Origin: Aquiflexum sp041751335
Lineage (GTDB): Bacteria; Bacteroidota; Bacteroidia; Cytophagales; Cyclobacteriaceae
NCBI RefSeq assembly: GCF_041751335.1
Contig: NZ_JBGSXS010000384.1
Span: forward strand, 1-16,249
Direction of reading: 5' to 3'
DNA: 16,249 nucleotides
Shown: one piece after another, positions 1 through 7,892 of the stretch
Position numbering within the stretch: the first letter of the stretch is position 1
How the letters are laid out: every line of letters starts with the position of its first letter
Notes under the pieces: model-generated
Databases searched by the model: none
The model's input: only the letters and a program-made list of their open reading frames with translations
Told to the model about the DNA's origin: nothing
Made by a program: the position numbers and the translations under genes

Positions 1-578
1 TTTTGTAAGTCATCAATGCTGAAACCATCAAACCATCTGTCTGCATGAATGACAAATACCATCGAAGAATTATTCAAATTACCATTGTAAATCTTAGGAG
101 AGGGAGAATTGACAGTGTCAAATTTGAGATCAAATTTCAAGTCTGATTCAAATAATTCAACCATAACAGGAATGACTTCGCTTTCCGGACTCACATAAGT
201 TGCTTCCAAAAATACTGAAGGTTGCTTTTCATAATCTGCCATAAAAAATCTAAAGTCAATGGCATCATAAGTGCCTTCAGGAATATTCAAGAAGAAATCC
301 TCAGATTCATCTCTTGTATCAAAAGCTACTTTCTTGATGGTATTGTATTCTATTTCAAGATTTTTGCTGAATCGGCTGTTATCATTATGACCTTTGACAG
401 TCAGTTCCAGTTTTTTAATCAATACTGTCCCCTCATGCATGACAAGGATAGGTTTTTTTTCTTCGAGTGGATTTTTATCCAAAGGAAAGTTGTCTTTGAG
501 GATAAAAGACAAACCGACACTACCTTCTTCCAATTGGTTGGGTAAATTTTCAGGAGTATTATATTGAATTATCAGCAT
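1..578 (-). CDS. Partial hypothetical protein (C-terminus beyond window)
   Basis: Reading the minus strand from an ATG at 578 gives an uninterrupted frame of about 192 codons that runs off the left edge, so the C-terminus is missing. It begins MLIIQYNTPENLPNQLEEG and is rich in acidic residues and alternating hydrophobic patterns. Segments such as TVLIKKLELTVKG and DAIDFRFFMADYEK suggest a beta-rich fold. Near the edge it reads VFVIHADRWFDG. I do not recognise a family. The frame has no stop for some codons upstream of 578, so the true start may lie further upstream, possibly with an export signal, although none is obvious. No upstream TAnnTTTG promoter was found on this strand. The frame looks real because it is long and has ordinary codon use; the function is unknown. 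Confidence 0.75.
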   Translation of the reverse strand, partial: MLIIQYNTPENLPNQLEEGSVGLSFILKDNFPLDKNPLEEKKPILVMHEGTVLIKKLELTVKGHNDNSRFSKNLEIEYNTIKKVAFDTRDESEDFFLNIPEGTYDAIDFRFFMADYEKQPSVFLEATYVSPESEVIPVMVELFESDLKFDLKFDTVNSPSPKIYNGNLNNSSMVFVIHADRWFDGFSIDDLQ

Positions 579-963
579 AGGACTTACCAAAGGTTTTAAA
601 AACGTTAAACATTGGGTTTTGGTATTGTTATCGAAAAGAAATATTCTTCACCCGCTTTAAAGGAATATTTGTTTTTATTTTCTAAAAATTCAAACAATAA
701 TTATGCCGTAAAATGTTATTTTTTCATTAATTAGTAATAAAAAAATCCTATAGGTTTGAGAAAAGTTATTAAAGTAATTATCACCAATTTTATACTATTT
801 AATGTTCTTAACATATTGATTTAATGTTGTTTAATAATTTTATCAAAAAAACACTTTAAAACAATTTACTGCATTTTTTGGGGTTTAATTTGCAATAAAA
901 TGACTATTAAATATTTTTCAAAATTTGAATCGTTAAAGGAAAAACTGGCGATAAAAATAATTT
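579..963. other. AT-rich intergenic gap, no gene seen
   Basis: These 385 bases between two minus-strand genes are very AT-rich and hold no convincing coding frame. They contain a small inverted repeat, ATGTT-CTT-AACAT, at 802-814, and a second copy of AATGTT at 823-828. A TAnnTTTG-like string (TAGGTTTG, 751-758) lies on the plus strand, but no plus-strand gene follows closely, so it is probably chance in AT-rich DNA. The gap presumably carries the promoter of the gene ending the left edge, but I could not place it. Confidence 0.5.
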
Positions 964-1122
964 TTATATCAAGAAAAAAAACAGCAACATCAGAAAGGCT
1001 AGTAGCAATGCAACTATCTGATAAATTGGATTTCTTTTTGGGAAGTGAAAATCACAAATGGGGCAAAACTCTGCGTTTTTATCTACATCCATGGCGCAGG
1101 ATGGACATTCTTTGATTTTCAT
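964..1122 (-). CDS. Small zinc-ribbon, single-span membrane protein (52 aa)
   Basis: A short minus-strand frame from ATG at 1122 to TAA at 964-966 encodes 52 residues. The N-terminal part has two CPxC knuckles: C6-P-S-C9 and C20-P-I-C23. This is the classic four-cysteine zinc-ribbon layout. Residues 33-52 form one hydrophobic segment (IYQIVALLLAFLMLLFFFLI) that reaches the C-terminus, so the protein is likely tail-anchored with the ribbon in the cytoplasm. Metal-binding knuckle plus tail anchor is strong evidence for a real gene. A 71-aa frame on the opposite strand (900-1115) is its shadow. It starts 59 nt from the divergent thiol oxidoreductase start. The last codons cross a run of eight T (974-981 on the plus strand), a possible slippage site. 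The molecular role is unknown. Confidence 0.75.
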   Translation of the reverse strand: MKIKECPSCAMDVDKNAEFCPICDFHFPKRNPIYQIVALLLAFLMLLFFFLI

Positions 1123-1181
1123 TATTATTGAACCTTCAAGGCATTAAATTGATTTAGGAAATAAGTCAATTTTATTGAAAT

Positions 1182-1892
1182 ATGAAAATCGAAATTTGGT
1201 CGGACATCATGTGTCCATTTTGTTATATCGGAAAATGAAGATTGGAATCTGCATTGAAGGATTTTCAATTTGCTGACAAAATTCAAATTGAGTGGAAAAG
1301 CTTTTTACTCAATCCTGATATGGTAACTGACCCCCAAAAAAGCACTTTAGAATATCTGTCCGAAACCAAAGGATGGAGCCTTGCCCAAACCAAAGAAATT
1401 ACCCAACAAGTAGTGGACATGGCTAAGGAGGAAGGTCTTTCTTATCATATGGAAAAAACAGTTGTCGCCAATGCCAAAAATGCCCATAGGTTATTACAGT
1501 TGGCAAAAACCCTTGATAAAGGTGATGCCATGAAAGAAAGACTCTTGAAAGGATATTTCACGGAAGGAAAAAATATAGATCATAGAGAGACACTTCTCCA
1601 ACTTGCTTTAGAAGTTGGCTTGGAAAAAGAAAGAGTTGATGCTTGTTTGGATTCTGTGGAGTTTTTGGATAAAGTGGATCAGGATATTTATGAATCGAGA
1701 TTGATAGGAGTAAGAGGGGTACCTTTTTTTGTGTTGGATAGGAAATTTGGTATTTCAGGTGCCCAACCTAAAGAAGTATTTGTCGAAACTATTGAAAAAG
1801 CCTGGAAGGATCATGTAAAAACCAACCCCGCCTTAGAAATCACGGACAATAAAGATGGAAGTTCCTGTGATTTGGAAAATGGAAATTGTTGA
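1182..1892 (+). pseudogene. FrnE-type DsbA thiol oxidoreductase with in-frame TGA at codon 19
   Basis: The frame opens at ATG 1182 with MKIEIWSDIMCPFCYIGK. This is the typical N-terminus of FrnE-like DsbA-family thiol:disulfide oxidoreductases, with the redox pair C11-P-F-C14. Codon 19 (1236-1238) is TGA, followed by AGA TTG GAA. Relatives normally continue GK-R/K-R-x-E, so TGA appears to replace an arginine codon (CGA or AGA) by one substitution. The rest, to the TGA stop at 1890-1892, is intact and family-typical. It includes RLIGVRGVPFFVLDRKFGISGAQP, which carries the conserved GVPFF cis-proline region, and a C-terminal cysteine pair spaced CX6C. The open part alone could start at TTG 1242, but would lack the active-site cysteines and first beta strand. 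Options are a recent nonsense mutation, a sequencing error, or stop readthrough. TGA is used as a normal stop elsewhere in the window, so code reassignment is unlikely. Substrate is unknown. Confidence 0.8.
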
Positions 1893-1935
1893 AAGGGAAG
1901 TAGGGGGTAGTCATTACGTTCTAAGCCATTTGAGT

Positions 1936-3231
1936 TTATTTTATCATCAGCCCTTTCAAGTCTATATCCTCCCCAAAACCCAGGTTGACACCGAAGGTGA
2001 CTATGAGGTTTTGAGGACCGAGGTTGGAGTTGTCATTGAAGTCATTTCCAAAGGAGGTATATAGCACTTTATTTTTTCCAAATTGATATTGGGCAATGCC
2101 GTTGATTTTGTGGGTATTTTCAAATATGGATTGGGCAATATCTGATCTGAACACAGATTCAGCAGCAAGTGAGAACTTTCCGGCAACATGCAGCTGCAAT
2201 TTGGTTCCCATGTCTATGGTATGCAGATTTGGAATCATTTCGAAGTTGTTCTCTCTTTCATACCAAATCTCCTTGAAGTAAAAATATCTGGTGAGAAAAA
2301 ACAAGGATATTCTGGAGTTTCCTGAATTTAGTTTGGAAATGTTTCCTCCAAAATTTGACCAAAGGCCAATGCGGTAAATTCCGGTATTGTTCAGATTAAA
2401 TTCAACGGTGTTGAAAGCCAAACCACCGCCAATATCCCATTTGAAGCCATGTCTTTCGTTCATGGAATTGAAAAGTCTGTCCAATTCAGGTGAGCTATCG
2501 ATGGTTTGAATTTTCTCACTGATAGCCCTCCTTAACTCTAAAAGCTGAAGGTCAATTTTTTCATAGGCTTCCTCCAGACTATCCATCATGGAGTTCAAAG
2601 TTTCTTCTTTAATCGAATCATTTGGTTCTATGGTACTCAATACCCGTAAACTGTCGAGGATTTTAAATGATTCGGTTTCAAGTTTTAAATAATTCGGACC
2701 TGATTGTAGTGCCCTCTTTTGGTCTTCAAAATATGCGTTCCCAATGGATTGAAGCATATTGAAGTAAACATCTTTTTTTACCCTATCTACTTTTCCCCTC
2801 AAGAGTGTTGATTGGAACCCTAGTGAAAATCTACTTAGACTTTGATCTTGTTGTACCCCGTTAAGCATGCCTGCCGAAACATTCAAAGTCCTGACGAAAT
2901 TTAACCGATTGGTTTCTGAAAAATCCTTTTCGAAACTCAGGTTTTTTGCTTGTTTGCCCCACCAAAAAGGGGTGAAGGCGATTGCCAAATTATTTGGTAG
3001 GGAGGTGAAATTGTTTGAGGCATTTTGAATGGATGTGAAAAATTCAGGTGTCATTCCCGGCTCAATTATTTCGGTTGCAGAGGAGTTCATAAGCTGAAAA
3101 GAAGGGTTTGTTGGGGTTTTCAATAAGTCAAGTTTGATTCCCTTTACTTCCCTTAAAACCGTATCTACCTCATTTTGGGCATTTGCCTTTAAGGCTAAAA
3201 GTGCAGATAAAATGATAATTAAAACCCTCAT
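1936..3231 (-). CDS. Secreted, outer-membrane-like protein of unknown function (431 aa)
   Basis: The protein starts with a clear signal peptide (about residues 1-18, hydrophobic core LIIILSALLAL, likely cut at ANA|Q). Residues about 80-145 are rich in short alternating hydrophobic strands (NLAIAFTPFWW, SRFSLGFQSTLL). A helical, acidic stretch follows at about 150-262 (MDSLEEAYEKIDLQLLELRR). From about 263 to the end there are more strand-like segments (WDIGGGLAFNTVEFNL, VTFGVNLGFG). This pattern suggests an outer-membrane beta-barrel or barrel-associated protein with a helical insert. I do not recognise a named family. It starts 8 nt after the stop of the 126-aa gene, so the two are almost certainly co-transcribed. 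It is convergent with the thiol oxidoreductase gene, with 43 nt between them and no obvious terminator hairpin. Confidence 0.8.
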   Translation of the reverse strand: MRVLIIILSALLALKANAQNEVDTVLREVKGIKLDLLKTPTNPSFQLMNSSATEIIEPGMTPEFFTSIQNASNNFTSLPNNLAIAFTPFWWGKQAKNLSFEKDFSETNRLNFVRTLNVSAGMLNGVQQDQSLSRFSLGFQSTLLRGKVDRVKKDVYFNMLQSIGNAYFEDQKRALQSGPNYLKLETESFKILDSLRVLSTIEPNDSIKEETLNSMMDSLEEAYEKIDLQLLELRRAISEKIQTIDSSPELDRLFNSMNERHGFKWDIGGGLAFNTVEFNLNNTGIYRIGLWSNFGGNISKLNSGNSRISLFFLTRYFYFKEIWYERENNFEMIPNLHTIDMGTKLQLHVAGKFSLAAESVFRSDIAQSIFENTHKINGIAQYQFGKNKVLYTSFGNDFNDNSNLGPQNLIVTFGVNLGFGEDIDLKGLMIK

Positions 3232-3239
3232 GACTTTAT

Positions 3240-3620
3240 TTACAAAATGGTCACATGGAAATCTGAATAGAAAATGGTGCCCATACCTAATGTTTTCATG
3301 GAGAAATTGGTTTCCACCTCATTGGAATCAGCATCATACACCCTAACATTAAGTGAGATGTCAACTTTCTCAATAGGATTGTCGTGCACATCATGGATGA
3401 TAGTTCTGATTTCGATTTTATTGTATTTAAGTTTCCTCACGGCTCCGATTTCGGCATTTTCAACATTTCCATCAAAACTCATCAGTTCCTCCTCTTGCCC
3501 TTGGGCATTTTTCAGATGTATGGAAGTAGTGGATGGTTGTCCATACCCCGAAAATAAATCCATATATATAGATTCCCGGGATTTTGTCTTTAACAGGGCA
3601 CTGTCCGAAAATTTGGCCAT
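3240..3620 (-). CDS. Hypothetical 126-aa protein, first gene of a two-gene unit
   Basis: A 126-residue frame without signal peptide or membrane segment. The second half is strand-rich (KLKYNKIEIRTIIHDV, VDISLNVRVYDADSN, TIFYSDFHVTIL) and could form a small beta sandwich. No family was recognised. A 120-aa frame overlaps it on the plus strand (3274-3636). I prefer the minus frame because it sits 8 nt ahead of the secreted 431-aa gene on the same strand, and because its translation is hydrophilic and compositionally normal, whereas the plus frame is Ser/Leu-rich as antisense frames often are. The lack of a signal peptide next to an exported partner suggests a cytoplasmic product or one exported by another route. 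Confidence 0.6.
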   Translation of the reverse strand: MAKFSDSALLKTKSRESIYMDLFSGYGQPSTTSIHLKNAQGQEEELMSFDGNVENAEIGAVRKLKYNKIEIRTIIHDVHDNPIEKVDISLNVRVYDADSNEVETNFSMKTLGMGTIFYSDFHVTIL

Positions 3621-3669
3621 TGTTTTAAAAATTTAAATTTGAAATATTTGAGTGTATTCAAGATTCTTA

Positions 3670-3715
3670 TAGTATCTATATATAAATACTAAGATATTGA
3701 GATATTAAGATATTG
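3670..3715. repeat. Inverted repeat plus three 8-nt direct repeats in the 126-aa gene leader
   Basis: TAGTAT (3670-3675) and ATACTA (3686-3691) are perfect inverted arms around a 10-nt AT loop. They are followed directly by three octamers of the form AGATATTR at 3692-3699, 3700-3707 and 3708-3715. The block lies about 50-95 nt upstream of the start at 3620, inside the 247-nt spacer below the DUF5916 gene. It could be a protein-binding region for the two-gene unit. It may also be chance structure in AT-rich DNA. No consensus -7 box was found nearby. Confidence 0.4.
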
Positions 3716-3867
3716 TCCTTAGATTTTCAGCTTTTTTCCAAATATTCAATTGAAATAGCTGCAAATGGGCTGTCTCATGAAAATCAATTGAATTTTCGGC
3801 TTATGAAAAATATAATATTATGCCCTTCCTGTAAATCTTTTTAAATCTCACATCTCGAGTCAAAATT

Positions 3868-6045
3868 TCAAATATTCCACCAATAAGTAAACTTCAAAAC
3901 CACAGACCTGTTTTTGGCCAAAAAGGGTGCAGGGAGGTAGTTATCTGTGAAGACTAAAAATATATCAGAAGCGGGTTTGAAGCGCCATTGCAAACGGGTA
4001 TTGAGGTTGATATTATTGATCTGTTCGTTGTATTGTGCAAAGGCAGTAATAAAAAAGTTATTGGTTAGCGTGAGATCTAATCTTGGACCGATCAGCCAAA
4101 ATGAAGTAAGGGCCCAAGGCTCAGGAAGATGGATTTCGTTGTAATTGGCAGAAAGGGCCAAACTAAAATATGGCTGAAAACGGTAACCTACTTCTCCGCT
4201 GACATTGTACCTTTCTCCATCAGCATAGTACCCCCCCATGCGTGTAGAAATAGCATATGTAAAAATACTTTGTGGCTTTGAGGTGAACTCACTACCCAAG
4301 GAATACCACCTATGTTCTGTCCCTGTCGCCAGAGTGTCACCACTGAAATTGGTTGGGTCAAAGGGTTGGAGTAATTTAATATAATCATGTGCAACCCAAA
4401 CAGCGAGGTTGCTTTGGCTTCTGAACCGCATCTTGTAGGAAACATAGCTTTCATTATCCGTTTGGTTCATTTTGGTGTCAAAAAACCATTTGGCGTTCAC
4501 CTCAGGTCCATGGCTCAGGATTTTCTTGCTTTTGGGAAAAAACAGGTAACCTATCGAAGGATGGGCTTTATAAAACCCCGTCCGGGGAACATACCCAACC
4601 TCTGCGGTATAGTTTTCAGAAACATATTCATGCTGCCAGTTCCAATATAGATTTCCACTGACATAGCGCAGGTTAGTGGCATAAGCGATGCCGTTGCCTT
4701 TTTGAAGGGGATTGAAAGATTTAAGGATAAATGTTTTCCCTGTCCAAAGGTTATTGGAAGAAGCAAGGTTAAATTCCATACCGACATTCCTGTCGTAACC
4801 TGAGAGTGCAGGCTTGTCTTTGTCCAAGGTTGGAGCAAATAAACCCGCCTGTCTGTTGACCACTATTGCCCCTAAGGTAGATCGGGAAAAAACTCTTCTC
4901 TGAAGTGTAAAAACAGAAAAGTTCTGCGGATCGAGGTTATCTTGTTCCACCGCACCGGTCTGCATGGTCATCGCCCCGACACGCCAGTCTTTGTTAATTT
5001 TGCCACTGAGACGAGCACCTGCATGAATGGGGGCGTTAAGTCCTATCCTTCTTGAAAAAAACGGCCTGACAGTTTCATATCCAAAATTGCCAAAGAGGTC
5101 TCCATTTTCAAGAAAAAACTGTCGTCTTTCCGGGAAAAAGAGTTCAAACCTGTCCAAGTTGGTAATCTGCCTGTCCACTTCTACTTGGGAAAAGTCAGGA
5201 TTGACCGTCAGGTCAAGGTTCAGGGCTGTTCCCAACCCGACCTTTGCGTCAAAACCAAATGATCTTCTGTAATTCGCCTGTTCACCAGCAGCTCTATTTT
5301 GAGAAATCCCTCCCAATCCATAAGGAATCAGTGAAATATTTGGACCTGCATGAGGTGGAGGTTCATCCCATACCAAAACGCCGGTGTAAGCAAGAGAAGC
5401 TGACGGAAACTGCCTAGGTACCGGAGCCCAACCGGATTTCTCGGTTGTCTTTAAGTCCATTCTGCTGAAATTGATTCCCCATTCCTTGATACCCGGTTTG
5501 TATCGGATAGATTTGAATGGAATGGCTGCTTCAAAAATCCATTTATCCTCGTAATTTTTTACTTTGGAAACCCATTTATTATCCCAACTCAGATCAATTC
5601 GGCCACCATCAAACATGATACCGTCCCATTGGGCACCTGCTGCATTGGCGCCAAATGAAAATCCGTTGAACTGATCCTCAAATGGATCCATGAAAAAAAT
5701 GAAATTGTCGTTTTTCCCAAAATTAAAATCCCTTCTCAAAGACTCAACCATATAGGGGCCATCAATTGCATGGTAATTGATCACAATCATGTAGATATGT
5801 TTGTCATCATATGCCATCCTGACGTCAGTTCTTACCTGAGAATAGCTTGTATCCATGGGGGTTATCATAAAAAAGTCGGTGGCAATATCAGCATTTTCCC
5901 AAGTCAGTTCATCCATTACCCCGTCAATAATGATGGGTTCAACTGTTTTTTGAATATTCAGTCTGTATGTGGAATTAATCTTTTGGGAAAAAGAATATTC
6001 TGAACAGCAAATCAACAACAGAATTAAAAGGCTGATTATCCTCAT
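3868..6045 (-). CDS. DUF5916 outer-membrane protein with CBM9-like N-terminal domain
   Basis: The 725-residue product begins with a signal peptide (about residues 1-20, core LLILLLICC). Residues about 28-225 match the carbohydrate-binding family 9-like domain typical of these proteins: IIIDGVMDELTWENADIATD, then VRMAYDDKHIYMIV, and later WIFEAAIPFKSIRY. From about 230 the DUF5916 region follows. It is a long series of strands with hallmark segments such as LNLDLTVNPDFSQVEVD and RRQFFLENGDLF, and finishes in an aromatic strand (VVLKFTYWWNI), as expected for an outer-membrane barrel. Length is usual for the family. The family is common in Bacteroidota; its ligand is generally unknown, though the CBM9-like domain suggests glycan binding. 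It is divergent from the DUF4394 lipoprotein gene (209 nt apart) and 247 nt upstream of the two-gene unknown unit. A TAnnTTTG box lies 32 nt before the ATG. Confidence 0.9.
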   Translation of the reverse strand: MRIISLLILLLICCSEYSFSQKINSTYRLNIQKTVEPIIIDGVMDELTWENADIATDFFMITPMDTSYSQVRTDVRMAYDDKHIYMIVINYHAIDGPYMVESLRRDFNFGKNDNFIFFMDPFEDQFNGFSFGANAAGAQWDGIMFDGGRIDLSWDNKWVSKVKNYEDKWIFEAAIPFKSIRYKPGIKEWGINFSRMDLKTTEKSGWAPVPRQFPSASLAYTGVLVWDEPPPHAGPNISLIPYGLGGISQNRAAGEQANYRRSFGFDAKVGLGTALNLDLTVNPDFSQVEVDRQITNLDRFELFFPERRQFFLENGDLFGNFGYETVRPFFSRRIGLNAPIHAGARLSGKINKDWRVGAMTMQTGAVEQDNLDPQNFSVFTLQRRVFSRSTLGAIVVNRQAGLFAPTLDKDKPALSGYDRNVGMEFNLASSNNLWTGKTFILKSFNPLQKGNGIAYATNLRYVSGNLYWNWQHEYVSENYTAEVGYVPRTGFYKAHPSIGYLFFPKSKKILSHGPEVNAKWFFDTKMNQTDNESYVSYKMRFRSQSNLAVWVAHDYIKLLQPFDPTNFSGDTLATGTEHRWYSLGSEFTSKPQSIFTYAISTRMGGYYADGERYNVSGEVGYRFQPYFSLALSANYNEIHLPEPWALTSFWLIGPRLDLTLTNNFFITAFAQYNEQINNINLNTRLQWRFKPASDIFLVFTDNYLPAPFLAKNRSVVLKFTYWWNI

Positions 6046-6077
6046 GGTTTAGATTGGGTAATTTTCTGGGTCAGGAA

Positions 6078-6085
6078 CAAATCTA
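6078..6085 (-). promoter_or_regulatory. Putative Bacteroidota -7 box (TAGATTTG) for the DUF5916 gene
   Basis: On the minus strand the octamer TAGATTTG matches the Bacteroidota -7 consensus TAnnTTTG exactly, 32 nt ahead of the ATG at 6045. No clear TTG element is present at the usual -33 distance, so the match rests on the -7 box and its position. Confidence 0.4.
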
Positions 6086-6117
6086 GGGAAGAATTAACCA
6101 GAATCAGTAAATCTTTT

Positions 6118-6130
6118 TTCAACTGTTGAA
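6118..6130. promoter_or_regulatory. Perfect hyphenated palindrome TTCAAC-T-GTTGAA between divergent genes
   Basis: A 13-nt palindrome with 6-bp perfect arms lies in the 209-nt spacer between the DUF5916 gene and the DUF4394 lipoprotein gene. It is about 33 nt upstream of the putative -7 box at 6078-6085. The size and place suit an operator for a dimeric regulator acting on one or both genes. No regulator gene is adjacent. Confidence 0.35.
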
Positions 6131-6254
6131 GTCAGTTTAAGAATGGCCTTTTTTGAATATGGTCCGCTTGGAAATATTTTTTTTTGATGACCCAAATCCA
6201 AAATATGAAATGACTTCGTAAATCTTAAAATCTTTTACCAATCTATAATCAATT

Positions 6255-7781
6255 ATGAAAAAAATGATCAACAGTTTTGCCAAAAGAGCGGGCTTTCTCT
6301 TATTGGCAGTAGGTATTTTATTTGCCTGCGAAAGAAAAAATGAAAACATGCCGGTAGTTGAAAATCCTGCCATGGCACCCGATGTGGTTTTTACTGCACT
6401 CACTAATGACAATCGAATTGCTAAGTTCAATGCCCGTAGGCTGAATGAACCAATGGGTTTGAAGAACATTACCGGACTTCCTTCCGGGGAAGATATTATC
6501 AGTATTGATTACAGACCTGCTACAGGTCAGCTTTATGCATTGGGTTCCACAAGTCGCCTCTATTTCATCAATGAAGAATCCGGGGCAGCTACCGCTTTGG
6601 GTGCAGGACCATTTAGTCCAGCAATAGATGGGGAAAATGCATCAATAGATTTTAACCCTACTGTAGACAGGATTCGTTTGGTCACTGCTAGTGGTCAAAA
6701 CCTCAGATTACACCCCGAGCTAGGGACGGTGGTAGCTACAGATGGGAATATTTCTGGAGGTAGCAATCCTCAGATTGGTGCAGTTGCTTATACCAACAGT
6801 GTGGCAGGGGCGAGTTCAACAGTTTTGTACGACATTGATTTTTCGTCCAATAAATTGTTTATCCAAGATCCACCCAATGATGGTGGATTAAAAGAAGTCG
6901 GAAATCTCAGTACAAATTTTATGGGGATCGGCAATTTTGATATCAACCCAGATAATTCTGCAGCCTTGGCAGTTACAAGACACCAAAATCAATCCAGACT
7001 TTTTTCAATTGATCTCAATTCAGGACGAGCTTCCAATATTGGAAGATTTAATCTACCTGTCATAGGTGTTGCTTTCAAAACCAACCCTGTTGCTTTTGCT
7101 GCAAATTTCGACAATGAATTTTTCAGGTTTGATCCTACTGCTCCCATAATGAATAAAGTAGATTTAACAGGAATGATGAGTGGAGAATTCATTGTTGGAC
7201 TTGATTTTAGACCTGCGACAGGTACATTATATGCAGTCTCCAATAAAAGCAGGTTGTTGACAGTGAATACTGCCAATGGTCAGGTAAGCCCTGTAGGGTC
7301 AGGTCTGATACCTATTTTGGACGGAGAGACTTTTGGTTTTGATTTTAATCCAACTGTAGACCGAATCAGATTGGTCAGTAATTCCGGTCAAAACTTAAGG
7401 CTACATCCAGATTTAGGCACTGTCGTGGCAACGGATGGTAAATTGAATCCAGGAATGCCCATGGTAAATGGTGCGGCCTATACCAATAATGTGGCAAGGG
7501 CTACAAGCACCTTGTTATATGTGATTGATTCAAAAACCAATATGCTTTTCAAGCAAGATCCACCAAATGATGGTGTTTTGGTAGCTGTAGGTGATTTGGG
7601 CATTGATTTCAAAGATGAGAATGGCTTTGATATAGGAGGTTCTTCCAATGCTGCATTTGCCTTGTTGAAAGTGGGAGAAAAAACAGGCGTTTATAGCATA
7701 AACCTCAGTACTGGTCAGGCAACAAGAATATCAGACTTTGATATTCATGTGACTGCTATGGCAGTGGGTCTAGGATTTTGA
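6255..7781 (+). CDS. Lipoprotein with two tandem DUF4394 domains (508 aa)
   Basis: The N-terminus is a lipoprotein signal with hydrophobic core FLLLAVGILFAC. C25 is the likely lipidated cysteine, so the product is probably membrane-anchored and periplasmic or surface-exposed. Two homologous DUF4394 units follow, about residues 45-278 and 281-508. Each repeats the same landmarks in order: DYRPATGQLYAL / DFRPATGTLYAV, DFNPTVDRIRLV in both, GQNLRLHPELGTVVATDG / GQNLRLHPDLGTVVATDG, and QDPPNDG in both. DUF4394 units look like beta-propeller-type repeats, so the pair may form one or two propellers; this is inference. The two copies differ widely at synonymous sites, so the duplication is old. The start at 6255 is supported by the signal peptide. 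The function of the family is not established. A strong terminator follows 32 nt after the stop. Confidence 0.9.
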   Translation: MKKMINSFAKRAGFLLLAVGILFACERKNENMPVVENPAMAPDVVFTALTNDNRIAKFNARRLNEPMGLKNITGLPSGEDIISIDYRPATGQLYALGSTSRLYFINEESGAATALGAGPFSPAIDGENASIDFNPTVDRIRLVTASGQNLRLHPELGTVVATDGNISGGSNPQIGAVAYTNSVAGASSTVLYDIDFSSNKLFIQDPPNDGGLKEVGNLSTNFMGIGNFDINPDNSAALAVTRHQNQSRLFSIDLNSGRASNIGRFNLPVIGVAFKTNPVAFAANFDNEFFRFDPTAPIMNKVDLTGMMSGEFIVGLDFRPATGTLYAVSNKSRLLTVNTANGQVSPVGSGLIPILDGETFGFDFNPTVDRIRLVSNSGQNLRLHPDLGTVVATDGKLNPGMPMVNGAAYTNNVARATSTLLYVIDSKTNMLFKQDPPNDGVLVAVGDLGIDFKDENGFDIGGSSNAAFALLKVGEKTGVYSINLSTGQATRISDFDIHVTAMAVGLGF

Positions 7782-7813
7782 TTTTTAGTTCGAAATGTTG
7801 TTTGGTTTTTCCC

Positions 7814-7845
7814 AAAAAAACCCTTGGCATCCAAGGGTTTTTTTT
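7814..7845. terminator. Bidirectional Rho-independent terminator
   Basis: CCCTTGG (7821-7827), a CAT loop and CCAAGGG (7831-7837) form a perfect 7-bp stem. A run of seven A precedes it and a run of eight T follows, so it can terminate transcription on both strands. It sits between the plus-strand DUF4394 lipoprotein gene and the minus-strand pta-ackA-small ORF unit, which converge here. Confidence 0.92.
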
Positions 7846-7892
7846 CATTGGTGAGGTTATTGCAATTCAGTTTTATAAATAAATCCTTTGGA

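Noticed and set aside
751..758. Plus-strand promoter box TAGGTTTG
   Set aside because: It matches TAnnTTTG but has no upstream TTG at a suitable distance and no gene closely downstream on that strand.
900..1115. 71-aa plus-strand frame
   Set aside because: Antisense to the 52-aa zinc-ribbon gene, which has two CPxC knuckles and a membrane tail; the plus frame has no family features.
1236..1238. TGA in the oxidoreductase as a selenocysteine codon
   Set aside because: Both active-site cysteines are already encoded by TGT, the TGA falls at an expected arginine position four codons after the second cysteine's neighbourhood, and no SECIS-like hairpin was seen just downstream.
3274..3636. 120-aa plus-strand frame
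   Set aside because: Overlaps the 126-aa minus gene almost fully, is Ser/Leu-rich, and has no operon context on its strand.
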